From Sabulitectum sp964386635 (GTDB lineage: Bacteria > Fermentibacterota > Fermentibacteria > Fermentibacterales > JCC-6): DNA of 26,247 nucleotides. Made by a program: the position numbers and the translations under genes. Below the pieces are notes generated by a model. The model made no database searches, was not told the DNA's origin, and worked only from the letters and a program-made list of their open reading frames with translations. Where the stretch lies: assembly GCA_964386635.1 (NCBI GenBank), contig CAYLRO010000037.1:1-26247 (forward strand), given 5' to 3'. Within the stretch, counting starts at the first letter, position 1; every line of letters starts with the position of its first letter. Positions 14,194-22,908 of this stretch are shown one piece after another.

Positions 14194-15088
14194 CCAGTAT
14201 CATCCTGTGAACCACTGAGCTGACTTCTGCCGAACCGATAAAGATTACACAAAGCCAGTAGAGCCAGAACACCGTTGCCATGATTCCAATGAATGATCCG
14301 TATACCACGCCCCAGTCAGGTGCGCTTACAGCCCACATGTATATGTTCGTTCCCACTGCTGAAAGAACCATGGCAAGAACAGCAGTTCCCGAGCACATCC
14401 TCACTGACATTGTTCTGTTTGGTCCTGCCCAGTACAGAAGAAAAAAAGTGAGGAATGTGAAGGTTCCGCTCAATACTCTTGCAAGAAGACCGGAAAGAGC
14501 CGGGCCGATATATGGCTGGGAGGTAAGAAACGCTCCAGCTGGTGAATCCACAGCCAGTTTTGCTGCAATGGTGAACACAGCAGCAAGAATAAAACACACT
14601 GCCACAAGGATCGCTAACATGAAATCATAGAGCTTACCCAGAACAATGTGCCTTCCGGGAGCTTCAAAGATTTTATCCAGTGCTGTTCGAACTGTACCGA
14701 AGAGCCTGCTCACCATCCACAACAGTGTAGCAAAACCGATTATGCTTATTGTTGATCCGCCACGGAGAACAGCCCGTTCCAGATCTGAGATTATTGCCTC
14801 AGGTACAAATGGATTCAGTTCTGTAAGCCAGTTAATGAATTCTTCCCTGATAGAGATATCACCCATTACCGCCAGGGCACTTAGCTGGAAGATCATAACA
14901 GTAAGCGGGATAAGCGTTACCAGTACATTGAATGCAATGGCGGCGGCACTGAAGAACACATTATCCCTGCCCCATTCAACATACATACCGTGGAAAAAAG
15001 TTCCTGTGACCTTCAGCATTCTGCGGAGAATCCCCGCAAACAGCATCCAGTTTTCCCTGCTGAACAGCTTCTTCTTTTTAACTCTCAC
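14177..15088 (-). CDS. YihY/virulence factor BrkB family membrane protein
   Basis: 303 residues with about six membrane helices. Family features: RDNVFFSAAAIAFNVLVTLIPL (N-terminal helix region), LWMVSRLFGTVRTALDKIFE mid-protein, and the last helices VVYGSFIGIMATVFWLYWLCVIFIGSAEV. YihY/BrkB proteins are inner-membrane proteins of uncertain role; older claims of RNase BN activity were reassigned to another gene. The first in-frame start is a GTG at 15088 with little ribosome-site support. An ATG at 15046 (AGGGA upstream) would remove 14 residues, mainly the basic N-terminal tail. It lies 52 bases downstream of glmS and may share its transcript. Confidence 0.88.
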   Translation of the reverse strand: MRVKKKKLFSRENWMLFAGILRRMLKVTGTFFHGMYVEWGRDNVFFSAAAIAFNVLVTLIPLTVMIFQLSALAVMGDISIREEFINWLTELNPFVPEAIISDLERAVLRGGSTISIIGFATLLWMVSRLFGTVRTALDKIFEAPGRHIVLGKLYDFMLAILVAVCFILAAVFTIAAKLAVDSPAGAFLTSQPYIGPALSGLLARVLSGTFTFLTFFLLYWAGPNRTMSVRMCSGTAVLAMVLSAVGTNIYMWAVSAPDWGVVYGSFIGIMATVFWLYWLCVIFIGSAEVSSVVHRMILVRQRT

Positions 15089-15140
15089 AGAAGGCTGAAC
15101 AGTGTGCTGCTTAACTTACTCAACATGCGTGTTCCTGTAA

Positions 15141-16976
15141 TCATTCTACTGTTACGCTTTTAGCCAGGTTACGCGGCTTGTCAATATCACAACCCCTGGC
15201 CACTGCTATGTAATAGGACAGCAGCTGAAGAGGAATCACTGAAAGAAGGGGAACAAGAATATCGGAAACAGCCGGGATCTCAAGCACCCAGTCGGCAGTG
15301 CTCTTTATCTCACTGTCACCCTCGGTTGCAATTGCAAGAACTCTTCCTCTTCTTGCTTTTACTTCCTGAATATTCGATACCACTTTTTCATAAGCAGCAT
15401 CCTTAACGGCAATGACAGCCACAGGCATCAGGTCATCAATCAGGGCGATAGGGCCGTGCTTCATCTCAGCAGCGGGATACCCCTCTGCATGGATGTAACT
15501 GATCTCCTTGAGCTTCAAAGCTCCTTCAAGAGCCACAGGGTAGTTCACTCCTCTTCCCAGATAGAGAAAGTTACTGGCGTAAGTGAACTGCTTTGCAATT
15601 TCCATAATGGCATTACTGCCAGCCAGAATGTGCTCCACTTTGTCAGGAATGGCCTTGATATCCCTGCAGATACCGATACCCTCTTCCCTGGTTAAAGTAC
15701 CCTTGGCTCTTCCCAGAGCAAGAGCGATCAGAGAGAGTATCATGGTCTGACTTGTGAAGGCTTTCGTGGATGCAACTCCGATTTCAGGACCGGCATGTAT
15801 GTAAACACCTGCATCAGTTTCCCTGGCAATTGTAGAGCCGACAACATTAACAATTCCAAAGACCCTGACCCCGCGTTTTCTGGCAAGTCGCAAAGCTGCA
15901 AGGGTATCAGCAGTTTCTCCGCTCTGGCTTATCACAAGCATCACTGTGCCTGGCTCCAGGACCGGATCCCGGTATCTGAACTCACTGGCATACTCAACAT
16001 CTACAGGAATACGGGCAAGTGTCTCAATGATGTATTTCCCAATAAGACCTGAGTGCCAGGAAGTACCGCATGCGGTGATAACTATCCTTTTGATCTCCCT
16101 CATGTCAGAACTGGTCATCTCCAACCCGCCCAGATGAGCTGTTCCTTCTTCCATATCAAGTCTGCCTCTGAAAGCATTCCGGAGAGACTCAGGCTGACTG
16201 TATATCTCTTTCAGCATGTAATGGTCGAAACCGTCTTTCTCAATCTCACTGAGATCCCAGTCCACATGCTCAATGCGATCTCTTGTCATTCTGGGATCGG
16301 AAGAGTTGGAAGAGATACCGGCTTTTGTTATCTCTACCATTTCACCTTCTTCAAGATAGATCACATTTCTGGTATGAGAAACTATGGCAGCAACATCACT
16401 GGCAACAATGTTTTCGCCCTCTCCCACACCAACAACAAGGGGGCTGCCGTATCTTGCAGCAACCAGAGTTGATGGCTGATCAGCGCTGATAACAGCAATC
16501 CCATAGGCTCCGCGAACCTGTGCCAGGGCATCTTTAACAGCGATAAAAAGGGGTTTCCCCTTAACCACTTCACTCCCCACCAGTTTAGCCAGTACTTCCG
16601 TATCAGTTTCAGATTCAAAGGTAATACCCTGGTTTGAAAGCTTTCTTCTCAGAGCCTTGTAATTCTCTATTATCCCGTTATGGACCAGAGAAATTCGCCC
16701 TGAGGCATCGCTGTGAGGATGAGCATTTACAGTTGATGGTTCTCCGTGGGTAGCCCATCGTGTATGAGCAATTCCGGTTGTTGCTTCGGAGGCTTCACCG
16801 GAATCCATTTTCTCAAGATCGGACACCCTGCCCATACATTTTCTGACAAGAAGGGAGTGATCGGTCTGAAGTGCATAGCCTGCTGAGTCATATCCTCTGT
16901 ATTCAAGCCTTTTCAGACCGCTGATAAGCACATCAAGTGCCTTACCATGACCAACATATCCGACTATTCCGCACAT
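15141..16976 (-). CDS. glmS: Glutamine-fructose-6-phosphate aminotransferase (isomerizing)
   Basis: 611 residues, matching E. coli GlmS (609). It makes glucosamine 6-phosphate from fructose 6-phosphate and glutamine, the entry to UDP-GlcNAc for peptidoglycan and lipopolysaccharide. The N-terminal glutaminase begins MCGIVGYVGHGKALDVLISG with nucleophile Cys2, and has RWATHGEPS and the VHNGIIENY motif. Two SIS domains follow (TACGTSWHSGLIGKY, VISQSGETADTLAALR; LGRGVNYPVALEGALKLKEI), and the protein ends DKPRNLAKSVTVE as in the family. The ATG at 16976 lies 13 bases inside the mutase gene, so the two steps of amino-sugar synthesis are made together. No room exists for a glmS ribozyme leader. Confidence 0.97.
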   Translation of the reverse strand: MCGIVGYVGHGKALDVLISGLKRLEYRGYDSAGYALQTDHSLLVRKCMGRVSDLEKMDSGEASEATTGIAHTRWATHGEPSTVNAHPHSDASGRISLVHNGIIENYKALRRKLSNQGITFESETDTEVLAKLVGSEVVKGKPLFIAVKDALAQVRGAYGIAVISADQPSTLVAARYGSPLVVGVGEGENIVASDVAAIVSHTRNVIYLEEGEMVEITKAGISSNSSDPRMTRDRIEHVDWDLSEIEKDGFDHYMLKEIYSQPESLRNAFRGRLDMEEGTAHLGGLEMTSSDMREIKRIVITACGTSWHSGLIGKYIIETLARIPVDVEYASEFRYRDPVLEPGTVMLVISQSGETADTLAALRLARKRGVRVFGIVNVVGSTIARETDAGVYIHAGPEIGVASTKAFTSQTMILSLIALALGRAKGTLTREEGIGICRDIKAIPDKVEHILAGSNAIMEIAKQFTYASNFLYLGRGVNYPVALEGALKLKEISYIHAEGYPAAEMKHGPIALIDDLMPVAVIAVKDAAYEKVVSNIQEVKARRGRVLAIATEGDSEIKSTADWVLEIPAVSDILVPLLSVIPLQLLSYYIAVARGCDIDKPRNLAKSVTVE

Positions 16977-18307
16977 GATAGAACCTTTCTGAATATTGCA
17001 TAATCTTCATCGAGAACAGTTTTTGAAATGTTCTCTGCAATAAATCTGACCACAGGCTCCGTTCCGGAGGGTCTGATATGAACCCATCCCCCATTACGCT
17101 TCCACCAGAGACCGTCTCTGGAATCATCCGGATCACCCATGATGTTAATCAGCAGGGCTCCCAGGGCCTTGAAGTCACCTTTATAGTCAACCTTTTTCTT
17201 CAGGTTTTCGTATACGGGAAAGCTGTCGGCCCAGCTGGAAAGAGTCTGTTCAGGATGATCCCGCAGGTAGGAGATAATGTAGGCCATACCTACTGCACTG
17301 TCTCTTCCCAGATGACACACCCTGTGAATAACTCCTCCGTTACCCTCACCGCCGATTGAGGCACCGCGTTTCTCCATTTCCTCCACCACATTGACTTCTC
17401 CAACAGGACTTCTGAAGACCCTGCAGCCGTGTTTTTCCGCAGCAGCATCCGACAGGCTGGAAGTTGACAGATTAACAACTGCATCACCCTTTTCAAAAGA
17501 AAACACGTGATCAAGAGCCATGGCAATGGTGTATTCCTCACCGATAATTCTGCCTGTTTCGTCAACAAGAGCCAGCCTGTCACCATCAGGATCGAATCCG
17601 AAGCCGATATCAGCCTGTCTCTTTACAACTTCTTCGGAAAGAACGGAAAGACTTCCGGTATGAGGTTCAGCGACCCTTGGGAAATCGCCTTCAGCTGTCA
17701 TCTCACTGTGTATCATCTCCCAGTCCACAGCCAGGGCATCCATCATTGCGGGTCCGAGAAAAGCTGCAGTAGCCCCTGTAACATCAAGAACAACCTTCAA
17801 AGGTCTTCCGGTCTTCCTCACAAGAGGCAACCCGGTAACCAGCTTTACATGCCTGGCTACAGCTCCACTGCAATGCTCGGTAACAGTTGCCCCTCTGTAA
17901 TCAACCCATTTTCTTCCGGAATTCAGAAGCTTCGTCAGCAGATCTCTGCTGGCCGCTCTGAGAAAAACCCCGTCAGGACCGATAAGTTTCAGTGCATTCC
18001 ACTCGCCGGGATTGTGGCTGCTTGTAACAGCAATACCCCCCACTGCGTTCTGTTCAGTAACCTCCAGTTGAACAGTAGGGGTTGGTACAACACCCAGAAG
18101 AACAGGTGTGCATCCCACACCCATGAGACCTGCACAGACCGCGGCTTCAACAGCCGGTCCGCTCTTTCTGGTGTCACGGCCTACAACAACCCTTCCAGGT
18201 CCGACCAGTTCACCGAAAGCTGCTGCAAATGAGCAGGCGTCCTGAACAGTAAGTGTTTTTCCAAAAATACCTCTGATACCGGACCCGCTGATTATGGGTT
18301 TATCCAA
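16964..18307 (-). CDS. glmM: Alpha-D-phosphohexomutase, probably phosphoglucosamine mutase
   Basis: 447 residues. It interconverts hexose 6- and 1-phosphates through a phosphoserine. The active loop is TSSHNPGEWNALKL (95-108, Ser97), the Mg2+ loop DPDGDR (239-244), the sugar-specificity loop GGEGNGGV (319-326) and the phosphate loop RPSGTEP (412-418). The N-terminus SGSGIRGIFG and the EWNALK loop look more like the archaeal-type GlmM or phosphomannomutase branch than like classical bacterial GlmM (FGTDGIRG). Direct overlap with glmS makes glucosamine 6-phosphate the likely substrate, though phosphomannomutase or phosphoglucomutase activity is possible. The start is a TTG at 18307 with GGAAGGGA upstream. 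Confidence 0.85.
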   Translation of the reverse strand: MDKPIISGSGIRGIFGKTLTVQDACSFAAAFGELVGPGRVVVGRDTRKSGPAVEAAVCAGLMGVGCTPVLLGVVPTPTVQLEVTEQNAVGGIAVTSSHNPGEWNALKLIGPDGVFLRAASRDLLTKLLNSGRKWVDYRGATVTEHCSGAVARHVKLVTGLPLVRKTGRPLKVVLDVTGATAAFLGPAMMDALAVDWEMIHSEMTAEGDFPRVAEPHTGSLSVLSEEVVKRQADIGFGFDPDGDRLALVDETGRIIGEEYTIAMALDHVFSFEKGDAVVNLSTSSLSDAAAEKHGCRVFRSPVGEVNVVEEMEKRGASIGGEGNGGVIHRVCHLGRDSAVGMAYIISYLRDHPEQTLSSWADSFPVYENLKKKVDYKGDFKALGALLINIMGDPDDSRDGLWWKRNGGWVHIRPSGTEPVVRFIAENISKTVLDEDYAIFRKVLSCAE

Positions 18308-18335
18308 AATAAGATCCCTTCCGGGAGCGAAACGC

Positions 18336-18411
18336 TGGAGCCGACGATCGGAGTCGAACCGATGACCTGCTCATTACGAGTGAGCTGCTCTACCAACTGA
18401 GCCACGTCGGC
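18336..18411 (-). tRNA. tRNA-Thr (anticodon CGT), CCA encoded
   Basis: 76 bases. Reading the minus strand: a perfect 7-bp acceptor (GCCGACG with CGTCGGC), a 4-bp D stem GCTC/GAGC with the AGTTGGTA loop, a 5-bp anticodon stem GCTCA/TGAGC with loop CTCGTAA, and a T arm ATCGG-TTCGACT-CCGAT. Discriminator T and CCA are encoded. The anticodon bases lie at 18376-18378. It decodes ACG. It lies between the barrel-like protein gene and glmM, same strand as both. Confidence 0.97.
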
Positions 18412-18426
18412 GCCGCGAAGTTTACA

Positions 18427-18456
18427 ATACTATGTTTCAGTTACCATCCTGGTCAA
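18427..18456 (-). promoter_or_regulatory. Likely tRNA-Thr promoter inside the 3' end of the upstream gene
   Basis: TTGACC (18451-18456) and TAGTAT (18427-18432) are 18 bases apart on the minus strand, placing a transcript start about 10 bases before the tRNA 5' end. The -35 box lies within the last codons of the barrel-like gene. Confidence 0.5.
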
Positions 18457-19048
18457 CAGGCAGAAGCTCTACATTAATAGAAAACTGGTACTGCGAATAA
18501 CCAAGGTCAGTTTCCACTGCAGGGTATAAAACAGTTTCTGTTCCGTCCTTGATCACTCTGTCACTTTTCATGTCCATCCAGGCATGTCTGTATTCAAACC
18601 TTGCATAGAGTGGACCCCAGAGCCCGATATCAGTTCCGGCGGAAGCAGCAAAACCCACACCGGAACCATCCTCTTCTACAAAACTGCCAAAATCATCAGT
18701 TCCGGAATAATCCCCTGATACACCCACTATGCCAGGACCGGCAAACATGCTGAACCCGTCCATTATGTCAAGCTGACCGCATGGGAATGCCCAGATAAGG
18801 AAAGAATTGATTTCTCCATCCCACCCTGATGAGGCTGTTTTACTGAAATACTCGCCACCTATATGAAACACAAGTGGACCCGGTGCGTCCAGTGACGCAA
18901 CAAGACCGTAAGCAACCCCGGGAGTTCTGAACCTGGAATCATAACCGGATTCAACAGGAACAAACGAAGAAATTGATGTTCCTGCGCTGATTCCCAGCCC
19001 ACCTGGAAGCGCTGCTGCAGTAAGAGCAGCCAGAAGCCAACTAAGCAT
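18437..19048 (-). CDS. Predicted outer-membrane beta-barrel-like protein
   Basis: 203 residues. An N-terminal signal (MLSWLLAALTAAALPGGLG) precedes alternating, glycine- and aromatic-rich strands: AYGLVASLDAPGPLVFHIGGEYF, FSMFAGPGIVGVSGDY, GVGFAASAGTDIGLWGPLYARFEYRHAW and a final strand YQFSINVELLP near the C-terminus. This is the look of small OmpA/OmpW-like eight-stranded barrels, though the last residue is not aromatic (ending DQDGN). No specific family is recognised. The ATG at 19048 has AAGGAGA upstream and lies 8 bases inside the isomerase small-subunit gene, so it is translated with the leuCD pair, an unexpected partner for an envelope protein. Confidence 0.7.
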   Translation of the reverse strand: MLSWLLAALTAAALPGGLGISAGTSISSFVPVESGYDSRFRTPGVAYGLVASLDAPGPLVFHIGGEYFSKTASSGWDGEINSFLIWAFPCGQLDIMDGFSMFAGPGIVGVSGDYSGTDDFGSFVEEDGSGVGFAASAGTDIGLWGPLYARFEYRHAWMDMKSDRVIKDGTETVLYPAVETDLGYSQYQFSINVELLPVDQDGN

Positions 19049-19520
19049 AGTTCTCCTTGATCCAGTTCAGCAAACCGCCTGCCTGAAGAACTTGTATCAT
19101 CTCATCAGGGAGTGGTGGAAAGGTGAATTCTTTTCCTCCTACAGTGAGAATCCCCTGAACTGCGTTCACTGAAACATCGTCTCCGGGAGTGTAGTGATCA
19201 ACCGCTTCAGGACTCTGAATCAGGAGGAGCCCCTGGTTGATGGAACTTCTGTAGAAAATGCGTGCAAAAGACTTGGCTATAACAGCCTGAACTCCAGCAT
19301 ATTTCAGCCCAAGAGCGGGTTGCTCCCTGCTTGAACCACAGCCGAAGTTTGAGCCGGCCATGATGATGTCTCCCGGCTGAACCTTCTCTGCAAAATCAGG
19401 GTCAAGGTCTTCCAGCAGGTGGGGAGCAATTTCAGGACCTGTTCCGCATGTGTAGGTGTATTTACCCGGAAAGAGCAGATCCGTGTTGATATCGTTCTGG
19501 TTGTAATTATGAACAGCCAT
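19041..19520 (-). CDS. leuD: 3-isopropylmalate dehydratase-type small subunit
   Basis: 159 residues from the ATG at 19520 (GGAGGTG upstream); an upstream extension in frame lacks support. The swivel domain of the aconitase superfamily is shown by DINTDLLFPGKYTYT (10-24), GSNFGCGSSREQPALGLK (56-73) and the AVIAKSFARIFYRSSINQGL stretch (79-98). With the large subunit it isomerises 2-isopropylmalate to 3-isopropylmalate in leucine synthesis, or acts on a related substrate such as homocitrate or dimethylmalate. The short form (about 160 residues) is the archaeal/LeuD2-like type. It begins 2 bases after the large-subunit stop, a standard arrangement. Confidence 0.87.
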   Translation of the reverse strand: MAVHNYNQNDINTDLLFPGKYTYTCGTGPEIAPHLLEDLDPDFAEKVQPGDIIMAGSNFGCGSSREQPALGLKYAGVQAVIAKSFARIFYRSSINQGLLLIQSPEAVDHYTPGDDVSVNAVQGILTVGGKEFTFPPLPDEMIQVLQAGGLLNWIKENYA

Positions 19521-19521
19521 T

Positions 19522-20772
19522 CTACACCTCCCTGGGATCGGTGATAACACCGGTCACTGCAGTGGCAGCAGCGGTCTCCGGACTGCCCAGATAAATGAAA
19601 GCTTCTTTTTCTCCCATTCTTCCCTTGAAATTTCTGTTTGCTGTGGAGAGGCAGACCTCTCCCGGTGCAAGAGCCCCCTGATGTGCTCCCAGACATGGAC
19701 CGCATCCCGGTGGAATGATCACGGCACCTGCTTTGACAAACTCTTCTATTACACCCTGCTGAAGTGCCTTGACATATTCATCACGACTGGCAGTTCCCAC
19801 AAGCATCCGAACCTTCGGTGCGATCTGTCTGCCCCTCATAACAGCAAGAGCAGATTTCAAGTCTTCCACCCTGCCATTGGTACAGGTGCCAAGATAAATC
19901 TGATCTACAGGGGTCTCGGGAAGATCTTTCACTGGACACACGTTATCAACGGTATGAGGTCTGGCAACAACCGGCACAATCTCGTCCAGATTGAAGTTGA
20001 AAGTCTGGCAGAATTCCGCATCAGAATCGCTCCAGACGGCTTTACTGCAAAGATCATGGCTGAACAGAAAATTCTGAGTGATCCTGTCTGCAGGAAATAC
20101 CGCCAGTTTTGCCCCCATTTCGATACCCATATTGGCAATTGTCATTCTGTCATGGATAAGAAGGCTTCCAAGTGCTGACCCGTGAAACTCCACAGCCTTG
20201 TAGTTTGCTCCATCAGATCCCAGTTCACCGATAATTGTCAGGATAAGGTCCTTGGATGAGATCTTGTCCCTGAAAGTCCCATCAAGATTGATTTCTATTG
20301 TTTCAGGCACCTTGAACCAGGTTTTTCCTGTAATCCAGAGACCTGCTGCTTCCGTTCGGTCAATACCTGTGGCGAATGTGTTGAATGCGCCATATGTGCA
20401 TGTATGGCTATCACTTCCCACTACAATTGTTCCTGGAAGTGCAAGATGTTTCTCAGGAAGGACCTGATGACAGATGCCGCACCCTATATCATAGAAATTC
20501 TCAATTCCCTGCTCGTTTACGAACTTTCTTATCTTCGCATGGCCAGCAGCATTCTTGCTGGTAGCAGCTGGAATAACATGGTCAAGGACAACAACTAACC
20601 GCTCAGGATACTTTACCCTGCCACCGGGAACGGTACTCTCAAACTTGCCGATAATAGCCGAACTGTTGTCATGAGTCAGCACAATATCCGGTTCGGTGAA
20701 AACTATCTCTCCAGGAAGAACAGTCTTACCTGCAGCTCTTCCAAGGACTTTCTGGGCAAAAGTCTGTCCCAT
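19522..20772 (-). CDS. leuC: 3-isopropylmalate dehydratase-type large subunit (homoaconitase family)
   Basis: 416 residues from the ATG at 20772, where the family-typical MGQTFAQKVLGRAAGK begins; an extension to 20814 is in frame but unlikely. The three 4Fe-4S cysteines are C297 (GTCTNGR), C357 and C360 (PPGCGPCLGAHQG). Other markers: VLDHVIPAA (62-70), YDIGCGICHQVLPE (94-107), VVGSDSHTCTYGAF (117-130) and GSDGANYKAVEFHG (185-198). The GICHQ motif and 416-residue length place it in the LeuC2/homoaconitase-like branch rather than the E. coli LeuC branch. No other leucine genes are visible, so the substrate is assigned by family only. Confidence 0.88.
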   Translation of the reverse strand: MGQTFAQKVLGRAAGKTVLPGEIVFTEPDIVLTHDNSSAIIGKFESTVPGGRVKYPERLVVVLDHVIPAATSKNAAGHAKIRKFVNEQGIENFYDIGCGICHQVLPEKHLALPGTIVVGSDSHTCTYGAFNTFATGIDRTEAAGLWITGKTWFKVPETIEINLDGTFRDKISSKDLILTIIGELGSDGANYKAVEFHGSALGSLLIHDRMTIANMGIEMGAKLAVFPADRITQNFLFSHDLCSKAVWSDSDAEFCQTFNFNLDEIVPVVARPHTVDNVCPVKDLPETPVDQIYLGTCTNGRVEDLKSALAVMRGRQIAPKVRMLVGTASRDEYVKALQQGVIEEFVKAGAVIIPPGCGPCLGAHQGALAPGEVCLSTANRNFKGRMGEKEAFIYLGSPETAAATAVTGVITDPREV

Positions 20773-20911
20773 TGTTTTCCTTTCTGATTGTTTCTCTCTA
20801 CTCCACTCCAACATTCTAGTATGAACAATAGAGAAGGTTCCTTCAAGTGCCCACTCAGGTATTGCTCAGACAGTACAGGTGATTGTAGTGTATATCCGGG
20901 AGGCGGGAACA

Positions 20912-22345
20912 ATGAAAACAATTACCGGAACACATCAGATCAGGCGAGAGCATCCGGAACTCCTCAGGGATGAATCATCACTGTCTGGGGGAAATTGTCA
21001 GGCAGCAGCATGGCCTGAAAACGACAGGGATTCAACTGAGTTCTTCAGGGAGTGTTCAGAAGATGCTGTAACGGTTACAGTTTCCGGAGCAAGAACCGGC
21101 ATTGCCGGAGGGGCTGTTCCAATGGGTGGTGCAGTTCTTTCAACAGAAAAGCTCAGAGGTATCCTCCCGGGAAGATCAGAAAACATTATCCGGGTAAAAG
21201 CAGGGGAAACACTGGACAGCGTCTCTGAGTACTGCAGCAGAAACAGAAAAGGCTGGTTCTATCCACCTGATCCGACGGAAACCACTGCTTCAATCGGCGG
21301 GACAGTGGCCACCAATGCTTCCGGAGCTTCCAGTTACAGATACGGATCAACAAGGAACTGGATAGACAGAGTGTCCGTTGTACTTCCATCAGGAACACAG
21401 CTTGCAATAAAGCGGGGAGAATACAGTTTTCACGGAAACAACCTTTACCATCCCGTACTGGGAAAACTTACCCTTCCCGCTTTGAGGATTCAACAGCCAC
21501 CCAAAAATACAGCAGGCCTCTTTATCAGACCGGGAATGGACATCATCGATCTGTTCATTGGCAGTCAGGGTGAACTGGGACTGATTACAGAAGCAGATCT
21601 GATTCTGCACAGGGAACCTCACGCAATAGCAAGTTTCGCTGTATTCTGCAATGAGAAACAGTTCTGGCAGCTCAGAAATGATCTACTGGTATCCAGGTTC
21701 GCCGTAAGGGAGCTGGAAGCAATGGTTCCTCCATGCATCAAGTTCCTCAGGGATAATGCAGGATTTGCGTCCCGAACTGAGGACCAGTGGGTTCTCATCA
21801 CATCCATTGAAGCTTCCACAGAAGAAGAGCTTGATTCCATTCTGGAAGCGCTGGATTTACTTCTGGAGGACAGGGGAATTTCACCTGACAGCACCTGGGG
21901 AGGTTTTGACTGCTCCGAGAGAGAGAAGTTGAAGGAATTCCGGCACCTCCTGCCTGAAACCGTCAACAGGATTATCTCTGGAAGGAACGCAGAAATTGCG
22001 GAAATTCACAAGGTCAGCACAGACTCAGCAGTCTCTCGGGACAAACTGAAAGCACACTACGACTACATGAAGAAAGAGCTGGATGATTCAGGAATCGATC
22101 ACGTCATATTCGGTCACTGCGGTCAGGGCCATCTGCATGCCAATTTGATTCCGCAAAGCATCAGGGAACAGCGGGATTCTGAGAAGATACTGGAACTCGT
22201 TTCTCAGAACGCTGTTTCATATGGTGGAACGGTCAGCGCGGAACACGGGACCGGGAAAATAAAAGAGTCGCTTCTAAGACTGATGTACAGCCAGAATGAG
22301 ATGGAACATATGGAGTTACTGAAGGATACTTTAAGAAGGGTTTAG
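20912..22345 (+). CDS. FAD-linked oxidase, GlcD/D-lactate dehydrogenase type
   Basis: 477 residues from the ATG at 20912, which has GGGAGGCGG upstream. The N-terminal PCMH FAD domain shows VTVSGARTGIAGGAVP (55-70), YPPDPTETTASIGGTVATNA (117-136) and GSTRNWIDRV, with GSQGELGLITEADL further on. The C-terminal oxidase domain has VIFGHCGQGHLHANLIP and GGTVSAEHGTGKIKESL. Such enzymes oxidise 2-hydroxyacids (glycolate, D-lactate, D-2-hydroxyglutarate) and pass electrons to a partner. The protein ends about a dozen residues early: the family's DPxxxxNPGK tail is absent. No GlcE/GlcF or Fe-S partner is adjacent. It diverges from leuC. Confidence 0.88.
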   Translation: MKTITGTHQIRREHPELLRDESSLSGGNCQAAAWPENDRDSTEFFRECSEDAVTVTVSGARTGIAGGAVPMGGAVLSTEKLRGILPGRSENIIRVKAGETLDSVSEYCSRNRKGWFYPPDPTETTASIGGTVATNASGASSYRYGSTRNWIDRVSVVLPSGTQLAIKRGEYSFHGNNLYHPVLGKLTLPALRIQQPPKNTAGLFIRPGMDIIDLFIGSQGELGLITEADLILHREPHAIASFAVFCNEKQFWQLRNDLLVSRFAVRELEAMVPPCIKFLRDNAGFASRTEDQWVLITSIEASTEEELDSILEALDLLLEDRGISPDSTWGGFDCSEREKLKEFRHLLPETVNRIISGRNAEIAEIHKVSTDSAVSRDKLKAHYDYMKKELDDSGIDHVIFGHCGQGHLHANLIPQSIREQRDSEKILELVSQNAVSYGGTVSAEHGTGKIKESLLRLMYSQNEMEHMELLKDTLRRV

Positions 22346-22441
22346 AAGGGCTTGCCTGTAGTTTTTTGAAGAATATATTCAGCCTTCAATGGTGCTGCAG
22401 ATCAGAGCCGGAGGTTTCTTATAGGTAATGCACGAACCCTT

Positions 22442-22801
22442 ATGGAAACCGTTTCCGGAACCCCGGTTCTGGAAAAACAAAGCCGGTTTCTGGCCTGTGG
22501 CACCACCTTTTCCCAAAGCAGCAATCCAGCAGAGATCGTTAAGGTTCTGTCAAAAAAATACAGATTGAGGAAAGCAAGTCATTTGAGCTGGGCAGTACGG
22601 CTGACAGACGGGACAGAACTGAAAAACGACGGAGGGGAATCAGGCTCCGGTAACTGTATCCTTGAAACCATGCGTAACATGGATGCCGAGAACTGCCTTA
22701 TCCTTGTGGCAAGATGGTACGGGGGCAAGCATCTTGGCGGGTTGCGTTTCAGAATCTACAGAGAAACAACCAGAAAGCTTCTTGAGAGTCATTCCCGATA
22801 G
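22442..22801 (+). CDS. Short IMPACT/YigZ family (UPF0029) protein
   Basis: 119 residues, only the N-terminal IMPACT domain; typical YigZ is about 200 and adds a C-terminal ferredoxin-like domain. Matches: KQSRFLACGTTF (12-23), KASHLSWAVRL (44-54, for the family's A-x-H-x-x-x-A-Y), NDGGESGSGNCILETM (62-77, for DDGEPxGTAGxPIL) and LVARWYGGKHLGGLRFRIYR (88-107, for the RYFGGxKLGxGGL motif). The family is linked to translation control and RNA binding; the bacterial role is unclear. The start has no good ribosome site: the nearest, GGAGG at 22410-22414, is too far, and a stop lies upstream in frame at 22367. It follows the FAD oxidase after 96 bases. The divergent motifs suggest a relaxed or specialised copy. 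Confidence 0.75.
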   Translation: METVSGTPVLEKQSRFLACGTTFSQSSNPAEIVKVLSKKYRLRKASHLSWAVRLTDGTELKNDGGESGSGNCILETMRNMDAENCLILVARWYGGKHLGGLRFRIYRETTRKLLESHSR

Positions 22802-22858
22802 ACTCCACATTAAGAATTTTGGCCATTCGCTTCACCGGTGAATAATCTCTGAATGTAG

Positions 22859-22890
22859 AAAAGGCTGTGGCCGGACATCCGCCCGGCCAC
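22859..22890 (-). terminator. Rho-independent terminator of the transglutaminase-like gene
   Basis: An 8-bp perfect stem, GTGGCCGG (22867-22874) with CCGGCCAC (22883-22890), and an 8-base loop lie 18 bases past the gene's stop. On the minus strand the stem is followed after four bases by TTTT (22859-22862). Confidence 0.7.
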
Positions 22891-22908
22891 AAACAGTTAA
22901 GACCGTTC

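Noticed and set aside
16977..17100. glmS ribozyme or other leader upstream of glmS
   Set aside because: glmS overlaps the mutase gene, so no untranslated leader exists, and the sequence is fully explained as mutase coding.
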